Of a stretch of DNA of 64,000 bases, positions 8,797-17,414 are shown piece after piece (the first letter of the stretch is position 1; the number at the start of each line of letters is the position of its first letter). Below the pieces are notes generated by a model that was not told the DNA's origin, ran no database searches, and saw only the letters and a list, made by a program, of their open reading frames with translations. This stretch comes from JAYPUA01 sp038133845. Lineage in GTDB: Bacteria > SAR324 > NAC60-12. A program made the position numbers and the translations under genes. The stretch lies in the NCBI GenBank assembly GCA_038133845.1, contig JAYPUA010000001.1:62001-126000 (forward strand), read 5' to 3'.

Positions 8797-9605
8797 CACG
8801 GTGCCCCTGTCGAAGGCTCGACCGGATCAATTCCACCCAGACGCCGAGCACGGTTCTGATACTCTCGGAGTGCGTCAATGAAGTCCGACTTCCCAAAATC
8901 CGGCCAGAGGACCTCCGTAAAGTACAGCTCCGAGTAAGCCGACTGCCAGGTAAGGAAGTTGGAGGTCCGCTGCTCCCCGCTGGTCCGGATGATCAGGTCC
9001 GGGTCTGGGACTCCGGCCGTGTAGGTGTGGCGTGCAATCAGCGCCTCGTCAATGTCTTCCGGATTCAGTTGGCCGCTGCGCACGGCCTCCGCGATCATCC
9101 GGACCCCACGCACCAGCTCGGCGCGGCCGCCGTAGTTGACCGCCAAGTTCAGCAAGAGCCCGGTGTTGCCGGCAGTGGATGCCAGCGCGCGGGAGAGACG
9201 CTCTTGCAGAAACTCCGGGAGGTCCCGACGCTCTCCAAGCAGCCGAAAGCGCACGTTGTGCTGAAGCATGGTCTCCAGCTCTTTTTCCAGGTACTCGGCA
9301 AACAGTTCCATCAGGGTGGAAACCTCTCGCTCGGGCCGAGACCAGTTCTCGGTAGAGAAGGCGTACAGGGTGAGAGCCTGGATCTTCAACTCCACAGCGA
9401 TCTCAACCGTGGCCCGGACCGCCCGGACTGCGTTGCGGTGTCCTTGGTACCTTGGAAACAGGCGCTGCTTGGCCCAGCGGCCGTTGCCATCCATGATGAT
9501 TGCGACGTGCTGCGGAAGCCGTTGCAGGTCAAGCGAATGGGAAGCGGAGACGCCAGATTCGGTATTTCTGATTGAGGCCGATTGAGGCGCTTGGTCCATC
9601 AGCAT
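8796..9605 (-). CDS. uppS: Undecaprenyl diphosphate synthase (cis-prenyltransferase)
   Basis: An enzyme of about 269 aa that condenses isopentenyl diphosphate units into C55 undecaprenyl diphosphate, the lipid carrier for peptidoglycan and LPS O-units. The catalytic block IIMDGNGRWAKQR lies near the N-terminus. STENWSRP and the C-terminal RTSGEQRTSNF and YSELYF blocks are intact. The start is uncertain. ATG at 9605 or 9599 gives a short N-terminal tail, while an in-frame TTG at 9629 has a better-placed AGGA. It is cytoplasmic and membrane-associated, and coupled to cdsA by overlap. It lies 79 nt downstream of kdsB in the same direction. Confidence 0.94.
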   Translation of the reverse strand: MLMDQAPQSASIRNTESGVSASHSLDLQRLPQHVAIIMDGNGRWAKQRLFPRYQGHRNAVRAVRATVEIAVELKIQALTLYAFSTENWSRPEREVSTLMELFAEYLEKELETMLQHNVRFRLLGERRDLPEFLQERLSRALASTAGNTGLLLNLAVNYGGRAELVRGVRMIAEAVRSGQLNPEDIDEALIARHTYTAGVPDPDLIIRTSGEQRTSNFLTWQSAYSELYFTEVLWPDFGKSDFIDALREYQNRARRLGGIDPVEPSTGAP

Positions 9606-9684
9606 GAGGCGTTGTGTGTCAGGGTTCAACAGCGAACAATCCTATGGAAGGTGCCGGCGCAAGGCAAGATTTTTCCCGGAATTC

Positions 9685-10437
9685 TCAACGCTTTTCTTTC
9701 TGTTGTGCCAGAGACTGTAACAGGGATTCCGCCTTGGGGACATCTTCCGGAACATCGACGCCGACTCCATCAAAATGTGCCTGTACGCAGAGAATCGGGA
9801 CGCCGTTCTCCAGAATCCGCAGCTGCTCCAACTGCTCTGTTTGCTCCAGCGGAGTCTGGGGCCACTGGTGATACTGAAGCAGGAACTCTCTTTGGTAGAG
9901 ATAAACCCCCAGGTGTCTCCAGGCCCAGAGCCCTTCCGGCCCGGGCTTTCGGGGAAAGGGAACCAGTGAGCGGGAAAAGTACAGCGCCTGTCCCTGGGGA
10001 TTGACCACCGCCTTGACGATGTTTGGGTCGTGCAGCTGTGCAGGTTCGCTGATGCGGAACACGAGAGTCCCCACCCTCGTGTCTGGAGTGCCGGTTCCCT
10101 GAGAGATCAGGTTCTCCAGATCCCGGATGCTGATCACGGGCTCGTCTCCTTGGACATTGAGCACCCACTCTTCAGAGCGTCCGGAGACGGCTTCAACAAT
10201 CCGATCCGTTCCGGTGGCGTGATCGGAAGACGTGATCACCGCGGTTCCGCCAAAGGATTCGACTGCCTGAAAAATGCGCTCATCGTCGGTGGCTACCAGC
10301 ACCTCAGAGACCTGAGGAACTTGGCAGACGCGCTCCCAGACGTGCTGGATCATGGGCTTGCCGGCAAGCGGCACAAGCGGCTTCCCTGGGAAGCGCGTGG
10401 AGGCGTAGCGTGCCGGAATGACGGCCACAACAGTCAT
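9685..10437 (-). CDS. kdsB: 3-deoxy-manno-octulosonate cytidylyltransferase (CMP-Kdo synthetase)
   Basis: A 250-aa cytoplasmic enzyme that activates Kdo with CTP for the inner core of LPS. The N-terminus VIPARYASTRFPGKPL is the nucleotide-binding signature. VATDDERI, SSDHATGTDRI and NVQGDEPVI match KdsB closely, as does the length. Its presence argues for an LPS-bearing Gram-negative. The ATG overlaps the tpm stop (ATGA), so the two are probably translationally coupled. Confidence 0.96.
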   Translation of the reverse strand: MTVVAVIPARYASTRFPGKPLVPLAGKPMIQHVWERVCQVPQVSEVLVATDDERIFQAVESFGGTAVITSSDHATGTDRIVEAVSGRSEEWVLNVQGDEPVISIRDLENLISQGTGTPDTRVGTLVFRISEPAQLHDPNIVKAVVNPQGQALYFSRSLVPFPRKPGPEGLWAWRHLGVYLYQREFLLQYHQWPQTPLEQTEQLEQLRILENGVPILCVQAHFDGVGVDVPEDVPKAESLLQSLAQQKEKR

Positions 10438-11090
10438 GGGTTCCTGACAAAGCGGTAGGTGTTTTCAAAGATGCTGGTAATCCCCCGCTTCTGGAGGTTG
10501 GTGCTCTCGGGAAGTGCGTCGTGGTGCTCGATCTCCTTCAGCGTTCCGTAAGGACCCAAGAAGTTCCGGACCTCTTCTTCTCCAACGCTGTAGGGCGGAC
10601 CTCCGGTGCGGGGCAGGTAGTCGAGGGTGACCAGCAGCAAGCGAGCTCCCGGACAGAGAAACCGCATCAGGTGCGGACGGTAATCTTCACGCTCTTGCGG
10701 ATCCAAGGCGATGTAGGAAGCCCGGTCGTATGCGGCGTCAAAGGTTCCCGCCTGCTCCGGAGTCAGCGCCAGAAAGTCTCCCTGGTAGATGGTCAGGTTG
10801 TGTGCCTGAAACCGCTGGAGGGCACCCAGATCCTCGACCTCCGGAGAGAGGGTGTGTTCCTCAAAGAAGTCGTGAACCGCCTTGGGGATCAGCTCCACCC
10901 CCACCACCTCGTCGGCACGTTCCATCAGCCACAGCAGGTCAAGCGACTTTCCGCACAGAGGAACCAGAACCCTCCGCGGACGAGGATTCAGTAGGACATC
11001 CTGGTGGCGGATCAGGCGCGGATTGACCTCCGGGACGTGGAAGCCGATTCGGTCCTCTTCCCAGCGCGAGGCCCAGTCGGAGTAGTGCAT
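10434..11090 (-). CDS. tpm: Thiopurine S-methyltransferase family protein
   Basis: A 218-aa class I SAM-dependent methyltransferase. The start MHYSDWASRWEEDRIGFH and the SAM-binding segment RVLVPLCGKSLDLLWL are characteristic of bacterial TPMT. In bacteria this family methylates thiopurines and some oxidised selenium or tellurium species. The physiological substrate here is unknown. The frame continues upstream to 11192, but family length (about 218 aa) and homology support 11090. It lies 7 nt after the lipoprotein gene and overlaps kdsB by 4 nt. Confidence 0.9.
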   Translation of the reverse strand: MHYSDWASRWEEDRIGFHVPEVNPRLIRHQDVLLNPRPRRVLVPLCGKSLDLLWLMERADEVVGVELIPKAVHDFFEEHTLSPEVEDLGALQRFQAHNLTIYQGDFLALTPEQAGTFDAAYDRASYIALDPQEREDYRPHLMRFLCPGARLLLVTLDYLPRTGGPPYSVGEEEVRNFLGPYGTLKEIEHHDALPESTNLQKRGITSIFENTYRFVRNP

Positions 11091-11097
11091 GGTCGTC

Positions 11098-11775
11098 TTA
11101 AATTCCCAGAGAGGGTCGTGCCGTCCGGACCGGTTCGGGCTTGAGGTGCTCAAAACGCCACTGATGCCAAGGCACGGTGAACTCCTGCTCAAACTGGTCG
11201 AACAACTCCGAGGTCAGGCGCTGTGCCAGCAGAACCGTCTGCTCCGGATCTTCCTCCTCCTGAGTCAGCTGGTGCTGCATGCGGATGCGGTACACGGGCT
11301 TTCCGGTCTGAGCATCCAGCACAATCAGCCGCAGCAGCCACTGCCGCGTAGCCGGGCACTCTCGTGTGCACGAGTAGGACTCCAGGTGAAACACCACAAC
11401 CTGCTCGATCTGATAAGACTGTCGCAAGGTGTCGGCCAGTTCCTTGTCCGAGACTCCGGTGAGAACCAGGGTGGTCTGATATTGCGTCTGAGACGGCTTG
11501 AGTTCAGCGACCTCCTGCCAACGCTGTTGCTGTGTCTGAAGCAGGACCAGGTCTCCGAATTGCGGCATGCGGGTCAGGCGAGCTTCCAGGTCTCGGGTCA
11601 ACTGCTCCCATTCTGGGCGGGGAATGCGGACAGGGCGGCTTCCGAAGAGGACCAGCGCCGGCTTCTTCATGTGAGGAAGCAGGTTCCCTTCGCTGAGCAC
11701 CGCAGGCCCTTTGCATCCTGCAAGGAGGCTCACGCCCAGCAGTCCCAGCAGTCCCAGAGTTCGTTTCAAGTTCAT
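11098..11775 (-). CDS. Predicted lipoprotein of unknown function
   Basis: A 225-aa protein with a lipoprotein signal: basic MNLKRT, a hydrophobic stretch and lipobox LLAGC with Cys21. The mature part is mixed alpha/beta without cofactor motifs. It contains a Cys pair (SCTRECPATR) that could form a disulfide in the periplasm. I do not recognise a family. It sits between sohB (7 nt upstream) and tpm (7 nt downstream), so it is almost certainly in the same transcript. Outer-membrane anchoring is likely because residue +2 is Lys, not Asp. Confidence 0.8.
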   Translation of the reverse strand: MNLKRTLGLLGLLGVSLLAGCKGPAVLSEGNLLPHMKKPALVLFGSRPVRIPRPEWEQLTRDLEARLTRMPQFGDLVLLQTQQQRWQEVAELKPSQTQYQTTLVLTGVSDKELADTLRQSYQIEQVVVFHLESYSCTRECPATRQWLLRLIVLDAQTGKPVYRIRMQHQLTQEEEDPEQTVLLAQRLTSELFDQFEQEFTVPWHQWRFEHLKPEPVRTARPSLGI

Positions 11776-11782
11776 TCGTTCG

Positions 11783-12907
11783 TCAAGAGTGAGGAGAGTG
11801 CCCCCAGAACGCAGATTCCGGAGAGTCTGGAAGGCTCCAACGGTTCTGGATCGCCTGGGGCAACTGCAGAATTTTATCGAGCGGTGACTGAGGCTGCTCC
11901 GTGCTGACCAGAATCACTTCACACCCTGCTTCCGTTTTTTTCATCAGGTAGTCGTCGCTGGTTCCCAACTCGTCCACCAGCCCTCTCTCCAGGGCCTGAG
12001 ATCCGAGCCAGACCTCTCCGGTGGCAACCGCCTCGATATCAAGCTGCGGGCGGTGTTCGGCAACGAGGTTCTTGAAGGCCTCGTGGATGGCCTCCAAGTC
12101 GGCCTGAAGCTTCTCCCGGTGCTCCTCCTGAACCTCGGAAAACGGGGTCAGGGTGCGTTTGTACTTGCCTGCGGTCAGCAGATGGTAGTCGACCTCATTC
12201 TTCTTGAGCAGGCGATGAAAGTTGGGCATTCCGGCGACCACTCCGATGGAGCCGATGAAGGCAAAGGGGGCGGCGACGATGTGGTCTGACACGGTAGCCA
12301 TCATGTACCCTCCACTCGCAGCGACCACGTCGATGCAGGCCACACAGCGAAGCCCGGCATGCTTCAGGCGGGCAACCTGAGAGCTGGCCAGCCCGTATTG
12401 CGCGACGGCTCCTCCCGGACTGCTCAGCCGCAGGACAATCTCATCGGAAGGCTGCGCGATCTTGAGCAAAAGGGTGATCTCCTCCCGAAGTTGCGCAACT
12501 GCCTTGGCCATCACGTCGCCCTTGAAGTCGAGGACGTAGATCCGGTTCGAGTGCTGCTGCAGCACCTCCTTGCTGCTCTTGCCCGATTCCAGCAGGGTCC
12601 GGACTTCCTGGGTGAGCTTGCGCTGCTCCTCGGAGTTCTTCTTCTGCTCCTGCTTGCGGTCTTTCTTGTGCTGTTTGCGGAGCAGTTTGGCTGCCTCCTT
12701 GGGAAGTGCCGGGTACTGAACGAGCAGGTCCTGCAGACGCTCCTCCGTCTGTTCAAAGTGCTCTCGCCAGTGGCGGAAGCGAATTTCCGGGTCTGAGCTC
12801 TTCCGGCCTTTCTTCATAAAGATCCACTTGACGAGCAGGAACACCCCTGCCAAGGCGAAGAGGCCAACGCCTACGTTGTAGAAAGTCCAGTAATCGAGCC
12901 AGTTCAT
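11783..12907 (-). CDS. sohB: SohB-like inner-membrane serine protease (S49)
   Basis: A 374-aa S49 (SppA/SohB clan) protease. An N-terminal membrane anchor (YNVGVGLFALAGVFLLVKWIF) is followed by a long Lys/Gln/Glu-rich helical region (about residues 30-110) and the protease fold. Visible family blocks are RLSSPGGAVAQYG, DVVAASGGYMMA (catalytic Ser) and KYKRTLTPFS (catalytic Lys). SohB-type proteins process membrane or periplasmic proteins; the substrate is unknown. It is the first gene of the minus-strand lipoprotein-tpm-kdsB run and divergent from the MFS gene, with only about 50 nt between them for two promoters. Confidence 0.9.
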   Translation of the reverse strand: MNWLDYWTFYNVGVGLFALAGVFLLVKWIFMKKGRKSSDPEIRFRHWREHFEQTEERLQDLLVQYPALPKEAAKLLRKQHKKDRKQEQKKNSEEQRKLTQEVRTLLESGKSSKEVLQQHSNRIYVLDFKGDVMAKAVAQLREEITLLLKIAQPSDEIVLRLSSPGGAVAQYGLASSQVARLKHAGLRCVACIDVVAASGGYMMATVSDHIVAAPFAFIGSIGVVAGMPNFHRLLKKNEVDYHLLTAGKYKRTLTPFSEVQEEHREKLQADLEAIHEAFKNLVAEHRPQLDIEAVATGEVWLGSQALERGLVDELGTSDDYLMKKTEAGCEVILVSTEQPQSPLDKILQLPQAIQNRWSLPDSPESAFWGHSPHS

Positions 12908-12957
12908 CGAGTTTCAGCAAGTGCGATTAACGCTTGGTTTCAGACCGCAGTCTCGAT

Positions 12958-14199
12958 ATGCTTAGAGGTTTCAAACACTTTGTCAATTCAGGACTTGTTC
13001 TCATGCTCTCTTCTCGAGCCCAGGTCGGACTGCTGGGGGTCTGTTTTGCCTTCTCGGCAACTTCCGCCAGCCTCAACGTTGCTGCCGCTTCGCTAGTGGG
13101 GCATGCGATTGCGGAAAACAAGGCGCTGGCGACCTTGCCTCTCTCCCTGAACCTTCTGGGCACCATGTCCGCCGGGCTTCCCGCTTCCTTGCTCATGCGC
13201 CGCTTTGGCAGGCGAGCGATCTTCTTTCTGGGCGTGTTTCTGGGCGCTTTGGGAGCCAGCACCGCTGCTTATGCGATCATGCTGGAGAGCTTTTTCCTGT
13301 TCTGCCTGTCGATCTACTGCATCGGCCTGCTGCTGGGGATCGGGCAACTCTATCGCTTTGCTGCAGTCGATGTTGCAGAGGCCGACTTCCGGGCCCGGGC
13401 GATCTCGCTGGTCATGGCTGGAGGGCTGGTCGCCGGAATCCTCGGCCCGGGCATTGCGTCCTTTGCACGAGATCTCCTTCCGGAGGCTCGCTTTGCCGGG
13501 AGTTACCTGACGATCATCGGCCTGTACGCCATCATCGCCCTGCTCCTGATGTTTGTCCGGCTGCCCCCCATGAGCAGTGGTCCGGAAGGCTCCGTGAAGC
13601 GTCCGCTCTCATTGGTTTTTCGACAGCCCAAGCTGATCGCCGCGCTGACGAGTGCCTCCCTCGGCTATGCCGTCATGGCGCTGGTGATGACAGCCACGCC
13701 ATTGGCCATGACACACCACCACCACGAGTTTCCGGATGCGGCCCTGGTGATTCAGTGGCACGTTGTCGGGATGTATGCTCCCTCCTTCTTCACCGGCAAC
13801 CTGATCCAGCGCTTTGGGGCTGTCCGGATCATGGCGCTCGGGGTGCTGCTCAATGTCATCTGTGTGGGCATCAACCTGTCCGGGCAGACCTGGTGGCACT
13901 TCTGGGTTGCTCTGATCCTGTTGGGAGTCGGCTGGAACTTCATGTTTGTGGGAGGCACCTCCCTGCTTACGGAAACCTACCTCCCGGAGGAGAAGGCGAC
14001 TGTCCAAGGCGTCAACGACCTGATCGTGTTTGCGCTGGCCGCGACGGGCTCACTGATGGCCGGGGTGCTCCTGAACCTGTTTGGGTGGCAGTGGGTGAAC
14101 CTGCTGGCGTTGCCCATTCTGGCGCTGGCGTTCGGAGTCCTGGGCTGGTACGCGCGCACGCTTTCAACTCAGGAGGCGGCCGAAGCTGCCCCCTCCTGA
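12958..14199 (+). CDS. Major facilitator superfamily transporter
   Basis: A protein of about 413 aa with some 12 hydrophobic segments in two halves. The MFS loop 2-3 pattern is SLLMRRFGRRAIFFLG. The second half repeats the topology (GNLIQRFGAVRIMALG). A short His run between the halves (TMTHHHHEF-like, near residue 245) is unusual and could bind metal. The substrate cannot be told from sequence. Possible starts are TTG 12934, ATG 12958 and ATG 13003; I use 12958. It is divergent from sohB and convergent with the next gene, with stops 3 nt apart. Confidence 0.88.
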   Translation: MLRGFKHFVNSGLVLMLSSRAQVGLLGVCFAFSATSASLNVAAASLVGHAIAENKALATLPLSLNLLGTMSAGLPASLLMRRFGRRAIFFLGVFLGALGASTAAYAIMLESFFLFCLSIYCIGLLLGIGQLYRFAAVDVAEADFRARAISLVMAGGLVAGILGPGIASFARDLLPEARFAGSYLTIIGLYAIIALLLMFVRLPPMSSGPEGSVKRPLSLVFRQPKLIAALTSASLGYAVMALVMTATPLAMTHHHHEFPDAALVIQWHVVGMYAPSFFTGNLIQRFGAVRIMALGVLLNVICVGINLSGQTWWHFWVALILLGVGWNFMFVGGTSLLTETYLPEEKATVQGVNDLIVFALAATGSLMAGVLLNLFGWQWVNLLALPILALAFGVLGWYARTLSTQEAAEAAPS

Positions 14200-14202
14200 G
14201 GC

Positions 14203-14952
14203 TCAGAACCAGAAGCCCCAGTACACCACAAATCCGGACGGGAGCTTAAGCAAATCCAGCCACTCCTCGTTGCGCTCCTTGATGTTCTGATCCAGCTGCT
14301 CCCGGCTTCCGCTCAGCAGTGACCAGGTCTCGTAGTGCTCCCGTACCTCGACAGACTCGCTCATTGGAAACGCATAGCGGATCAGGTCGATTCCAAAGAA
14401 GGTGTTCTCCTCAAAACCCAGCAAACCGATTCCCGCCGTCAGCACGGTCGCCGAGAGGTGCTGATCAAACTTGGCAGACCCTTGACCTTCACGGTTGAAG
14501 GTGCGGTACCAGAGGTCCATTTGGCGCTGCTCCACAGTTGAGATCAAACACACAGTTTCTCCAACAAAGTACTTTCCGAAGACCATGTCGTTTCGAAACC
14601 GGGACACCCCAAATGCCTCGATGCGCTCATTGGTGAAGGCCTGCAGACCCTTGGTGTCAGCCTTCTCGTAGCCGAAGATCCAAGGCTCCTGATACCAGCC
14701 GACCATTACCGGAGGGGCCACCACATACATCGGGTGCAGTCCGTAGCCGAGCCCCAGCATCACCCCGGAGTCTCGTGAAGCCCTCCCCTGCGGAGAGGCC
14801 GCGTCCGGATCAATGTAGGGATCCTCGAAAGGCTGGAATTCTTGAGCAGAGAGCAGAGGGATCCAGATGCTCCAGAGGAGTGCCAAGAGGAGCGTGGATC
14901 GAAGAGACCGCAAAGGACGGCGGACCTGGAACCGTGAAGGCTCCAGGTTCAA
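14203..14952 (-). CDS. Predicted envelope protein at the end of the alternative complex III operon
   Basis: A 249-aa protein with a signal peptide (STLLLALLWSIWIPLLSAQE). Gly/aromatic-rich segments (GVMLGLGYGLHPMYVV) and the C-terminal GFVVYWGFWF suggest an outer-membrane beta-barrel, since barrels commonly end in Phe. There are no heme or Cys motifs, so it is not an obvious electron carrier. It begins 5 nt after actF and so is probably the seventh gene of that transcript. The function is unknown, and an assembly or accessory role for complex III is only a guess from position. Confidence 0.78.
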   Translation of the reverse strand: MNLEPSRFQVRRPLRSLRSTLLLALLWSIWIPLLSAQEFQPFEDPYIDPDAASPQGRASRDSGVMLGLGYGLHPMYVVAPPVMVGWYQEPWIFGYEKADTKGLQAFTNERIEAFGVSRFRNDMVFGKYFVGETVCLISTVEQRQMDLWYRTFNREGQGSAKFDQHLSATVLTAGIGLLGFEENTFFGIDLIRYAFPMSESVEVREHYETWSLLSGSREQLDQNIKERNEEWLDLLKLPSGFVVYWGFWF

Positions 14953-14957
14953 GAGGC

Positions 14958-16232
14958 TCAGTGACCGTGCCAGGTCTTGCAGAGGTGCTTGTCTGAAATG
15001 GGAAGAATCGGAAGCTTCCCGAGGAATGACAGGTAGGACAGGAAGAAGGCCCCCAAGAATCCCAGAGTGATCAACAACTCGGTCAGTCCCAGGTAGATGT
15101 GGTAGTGCCCTTCATGCTGCAGGGAGGGAACAACCATCAGGTAGATCGCCAGCCACTGTCCCATGGCAATCCAGATGCCCATGACCCGGATGTATCCGGG
15201 GTTGCGACACAGCGTCTTGGGCAGCAGTCCCAGGAAGACGCTCACAAACAGCCACAGGAAGACAATCACAAACAAGGTCTGCCAGGGCTGCTGCATGCTC
15301 CGGATGATCAAGTAGGGGGTCTCTTCCGGGAGGTTGGCATACCAGATCGGAAGATACTGAGAGTACCCCATGTAGGTCCAAAGCAGCGTGAAGGCAAAGG
15401 CCATCTTGGCCAGGTCGTGCAGACGATTGACCGTGATGTAGTCCGAGAGGTCGAACTTGGTCCGGACGGTGACAGAAATGGCCAGCATCAATCCGAGGAA
15501 CGCGTGCATGTTGCCGATCAGGAAGAACACCCCGAACAGCGTACTGAACCACTCCTGATCGAGGGTCATCACAAAGTCCCAAGCCAGGAAGGAGCCTCCC
15601 AATCCGTAGATGATCGCCAGAGCGGGAGCGAGCCTGCGAGAGAGCAACTCCAGGCGCACGACCTCATCTTCATGATCTCCGTATCCCTGGAGCATCTTGT
15701 CGGCAAATGCACCGCCCCACTTGCTCCCCAACAGCTTGCGGGCGAGGGCGATATCCGGCTTGATGGAGGTCTTGACGAACCAATAGGAGATGCCGTAGAG
15801 CAACAGGAGCCAGAAGATGTTCCGAGAGATGAAGAAGGGCAGGTTCAGCCAGCCAGCCTTGACCGCGTGTCCGTGATGCAGGAACGGGGTGTGTGTCCAT
15901 TCGTAGAGCACCGTGCTTCCGAAAAAGACCACCAGAAACAGGACAAAGGAAACCGGGAGGTACCCGGCGCAGGCCTCGGCCAAGCGCTTGAAGGGTCGGC
16001 CCCACTTGGCGTCGGTAATTTGCCAAATCACCGCAAAGATCACTCCGGCCTGGGCCAGTCCGCCCCAGAACACCACATTGATCAAGAAGACCTGCCAGAC
16101 CCGGGTCAGCGCATCCTTGTCGCCCGTCTGTCCAAAGAGGAACATGGCAACGCCTGCAACGATGAAGACCCAGAGCAGGGTCCTGATCCCCTTGGGGATC
16201 TCAAAGAGTGATTTTTCCGCAATCTCTTTCAT
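14958..16232 (-). CDS. actF: Alternative complex III subunit ActF (NrfD-like membrane protein)
   Basis: A 424-aa integral membrane subunit with about ten hydrophobic segments, of the NrfD/PsrC quinone-interacting type. Family features include the GLGGSFLAWDFVMTLDQEWFSTLFG segment and the MGYSQYLPIWYANLPEET loop. In alternative complex III, ActC and ActF are paired NrfD-like subunits in the membrane, and quinol oxidation is assigned to ActC. It is the last of six contiguous act genes and its ATG overlaps the actE stop (ATGA). The identity is supported by the complete ActA-F order. Confidence 0.92.
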   Translation of the reverse strand: MKEIAEKSLFEIPKGIRTLLWVFIVAGVAMFLFGQTGDKDALTRVWQVFLINVVFWGGLAQAGVIFAVIWQITDAKWGRPFKRLAEACAGYLPVSFVLFLVVFFGSTVLYEWTHTPFLHHGHAVKAGWLNLPFFISRNIFWLLLLYGISYWFVKTSIKPDIALARKLLGSKWGGAFADKMLQGYGDHEDEVVRLELLSRRLAPALAIIYGLGGSFLAWDFVMTLDQEWFSTLFGVFFLIGNMHAFLGLMLAISVTVRTKFDLSDYITVNRLHDLAKMAFAFTLLWTYMGYSQYLPIWYANLPEETPYLIIRSMQQPWQTLFVIVFLWLFVSVFLGLLPKTLCRNPGYIRVMGIWIAMGQWLAIYLMVVPSLQHEGHYHIYLGLTELLITLGFLGAFFLSYLSFLGKLPILPISDKHLCKTWHGH

Positions 16233-16906
16233 TGAATCTCCTTACCGAACTGATCACTCACCATATAGTTCACCATGTCCCAGCGATCCTGAACGGATGT
16301 CTGCGCTCCAAAAGCTGGCATCAAGCCCCGCGGGGTCTGATAGAAGCTGCCATACTTGATCTTGTTGTAGAGGTGGGATTCCGCCGTGGGCATCTTGAAG
16401 AAGGCGACAAGCGGCGGAGCGGGAACCCCTTTCTGGACAGCCACGGTGTTGGCCAGACCATCGGCTCCGTGACACGCCGCACAGTAGGTGTTGAACAGCA
16501 CCTGTCCACGCTGGATCGAAGCCGGAGTTCCCTGTGTGGGATTCTTGGGATAGAACTCACGAGGGTGACCGTCCGGACCGGACCCATCTCCGGCTACGGA
16601 GGGGATGAACGGGTCGTAGATCGGGACGAGTTTTCCGAGGACCATCCGGACCGGGATCGACTGCTCCGGGAACTCCTGATAGGTCCCCTCCTCCTGGGGC
16701 TTCAGGCTTTTTCCATCGTACATGTCGCGATAGAAGGGGTAGTCCTTGCCGTCAAACCAAGGGCGGTCGTCATTCTTGATGTTGAACCCGTCTTCCTTGG
16801 GATCGAAGTACGGATAGAGGTCCACCGCCAAGGCCAGCGAGGTCCCCATGCCGAGCGCCAACACTCCGGAGACAAGGCGTTTGAGGATACTAGTTGCGTT
16901 CGGCAT
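16229..16906 (-). CDS. actE: Alternative complex III subunit ActE (mono-heme cytochrome c)
   Basis: A cytochrome c of about 225 aa with an N-terminal signal/anchor (LVSGVLALGMGTSLALA). There is one heme site, CAACH at residues 142-146, and a candidate axial Met in PRGLMPAFG. It passes electrons out of the complex on the periplasmic side. The start is MPNATS at 16906, preceded by a very strong Shine-Dalgarno (GAGGAGGT). An upstream in-frame start at 16924 lacks that support. Its 5' end overlaps actD by 17 nt and its stop overlaps actF. The long N-terminal region before the heme domain is typical of ActE. Confidence 0.93.
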   Translation of the reverse strand: MPNATSILKRLVSGVLALGMGTSLALAVDLYPYFDPKEDGFNIKNDDRPWFDGKDYPFYRDMYDGKSLKPQEEGTYQEFPEQSIPVRMVLGKLVPIYDPFIPSVAGDGSGPDGHPREFYPKNPTQGTPASIQRGQVLFNTYCAACHGADGLANTVAVQKGVPAPPLVAFFKMPTAESHLYNKIKYGSFYQTPRGLMPAFGAQTSVQDRWDMVNYMVSDQFGKEIQ

Positions 16907-17414
16907 GTACCTCCTCTGCTCCATTCTTTTTCATGATCTGAGTGAACTCCTCAATCCGAGTCTCCTCACAGGGCACGACCACCCCAAACCGATCTCTTTG
17001 GAAGCGGACATACTTTTTGACACTGCTGGGCATCGGGTTCCGCAGGGTGTCGATCACCGCGAGGAGTGCGATCCCGGCCAGCGTGTGAAAGGCGGCCATC
17101 AAGATGGTCAACTCGAAGCCAATCACGGCAAACGGAGGGATGGCCAGGATCGGCTTTCCGCTGACAGGCAACACCCAGTCGGATGCGGTCCAGGCCGGGA
17201 GGCTGAAGCCAATGAAAGTGCCCAGCGCGCCAAAGGCGAGAGCGATCCAGGGGACAATGCTCTGAGGCTCGCCCAACGCGTGATCAATCTCGTGGCGAGG
17301 ACAGGGCGACAGAACAGTCGGCTGGACTCCTTTTTGACGCACCTCCTCAATCGTTTCCGTCGTTTCATCCAGATAGGCAAACGTTGCCCAAACGCCTGTG
17401 AACTTAGCCATCAA
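16890..17414 (-). CDS. actD: Alternative complex III subunit ActD (DUF3341)
   Basis: A 174-aa membrane protein with two long hydrophobic hairpin segments (around residues 50-80 and 95-125) flanked by soluble ends, the DUF3341 architecture. It contains no cofactor motif. In the complex, ActD packs against the NrfD-like subunits. The ATG overlaps the actC stop (ATGA). The C-terminus is highly charged and cytoplasmic (RFQRDRFGVVVPCEETRIEE). Confidence 0.92.
   Translation of the reverse strand: MMAKFTGVWATFAYLDETTETIEEVRQKGVQPTVLSPCPRHEIDHALGEPQSIVPWIALAFGALGTFIGFSLPAWTASDWVLPVSGKPILAIPPFAVIGFELTILMAAFHTLAGIALLAVIDTLRNPMPSSVKKYVRFQRDRFGVVVPCEETRIEEFTQIMKKNGAEEVHAERN

Noticed and set aside
15099..16211. 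A 370-codon plus-strand frame opposite actF
   Set aside because: Shadow of the membrane protein gene; the translation is rich in His/Gln/Asp/Glu, as expected for the antisense of hydrophobic codons.
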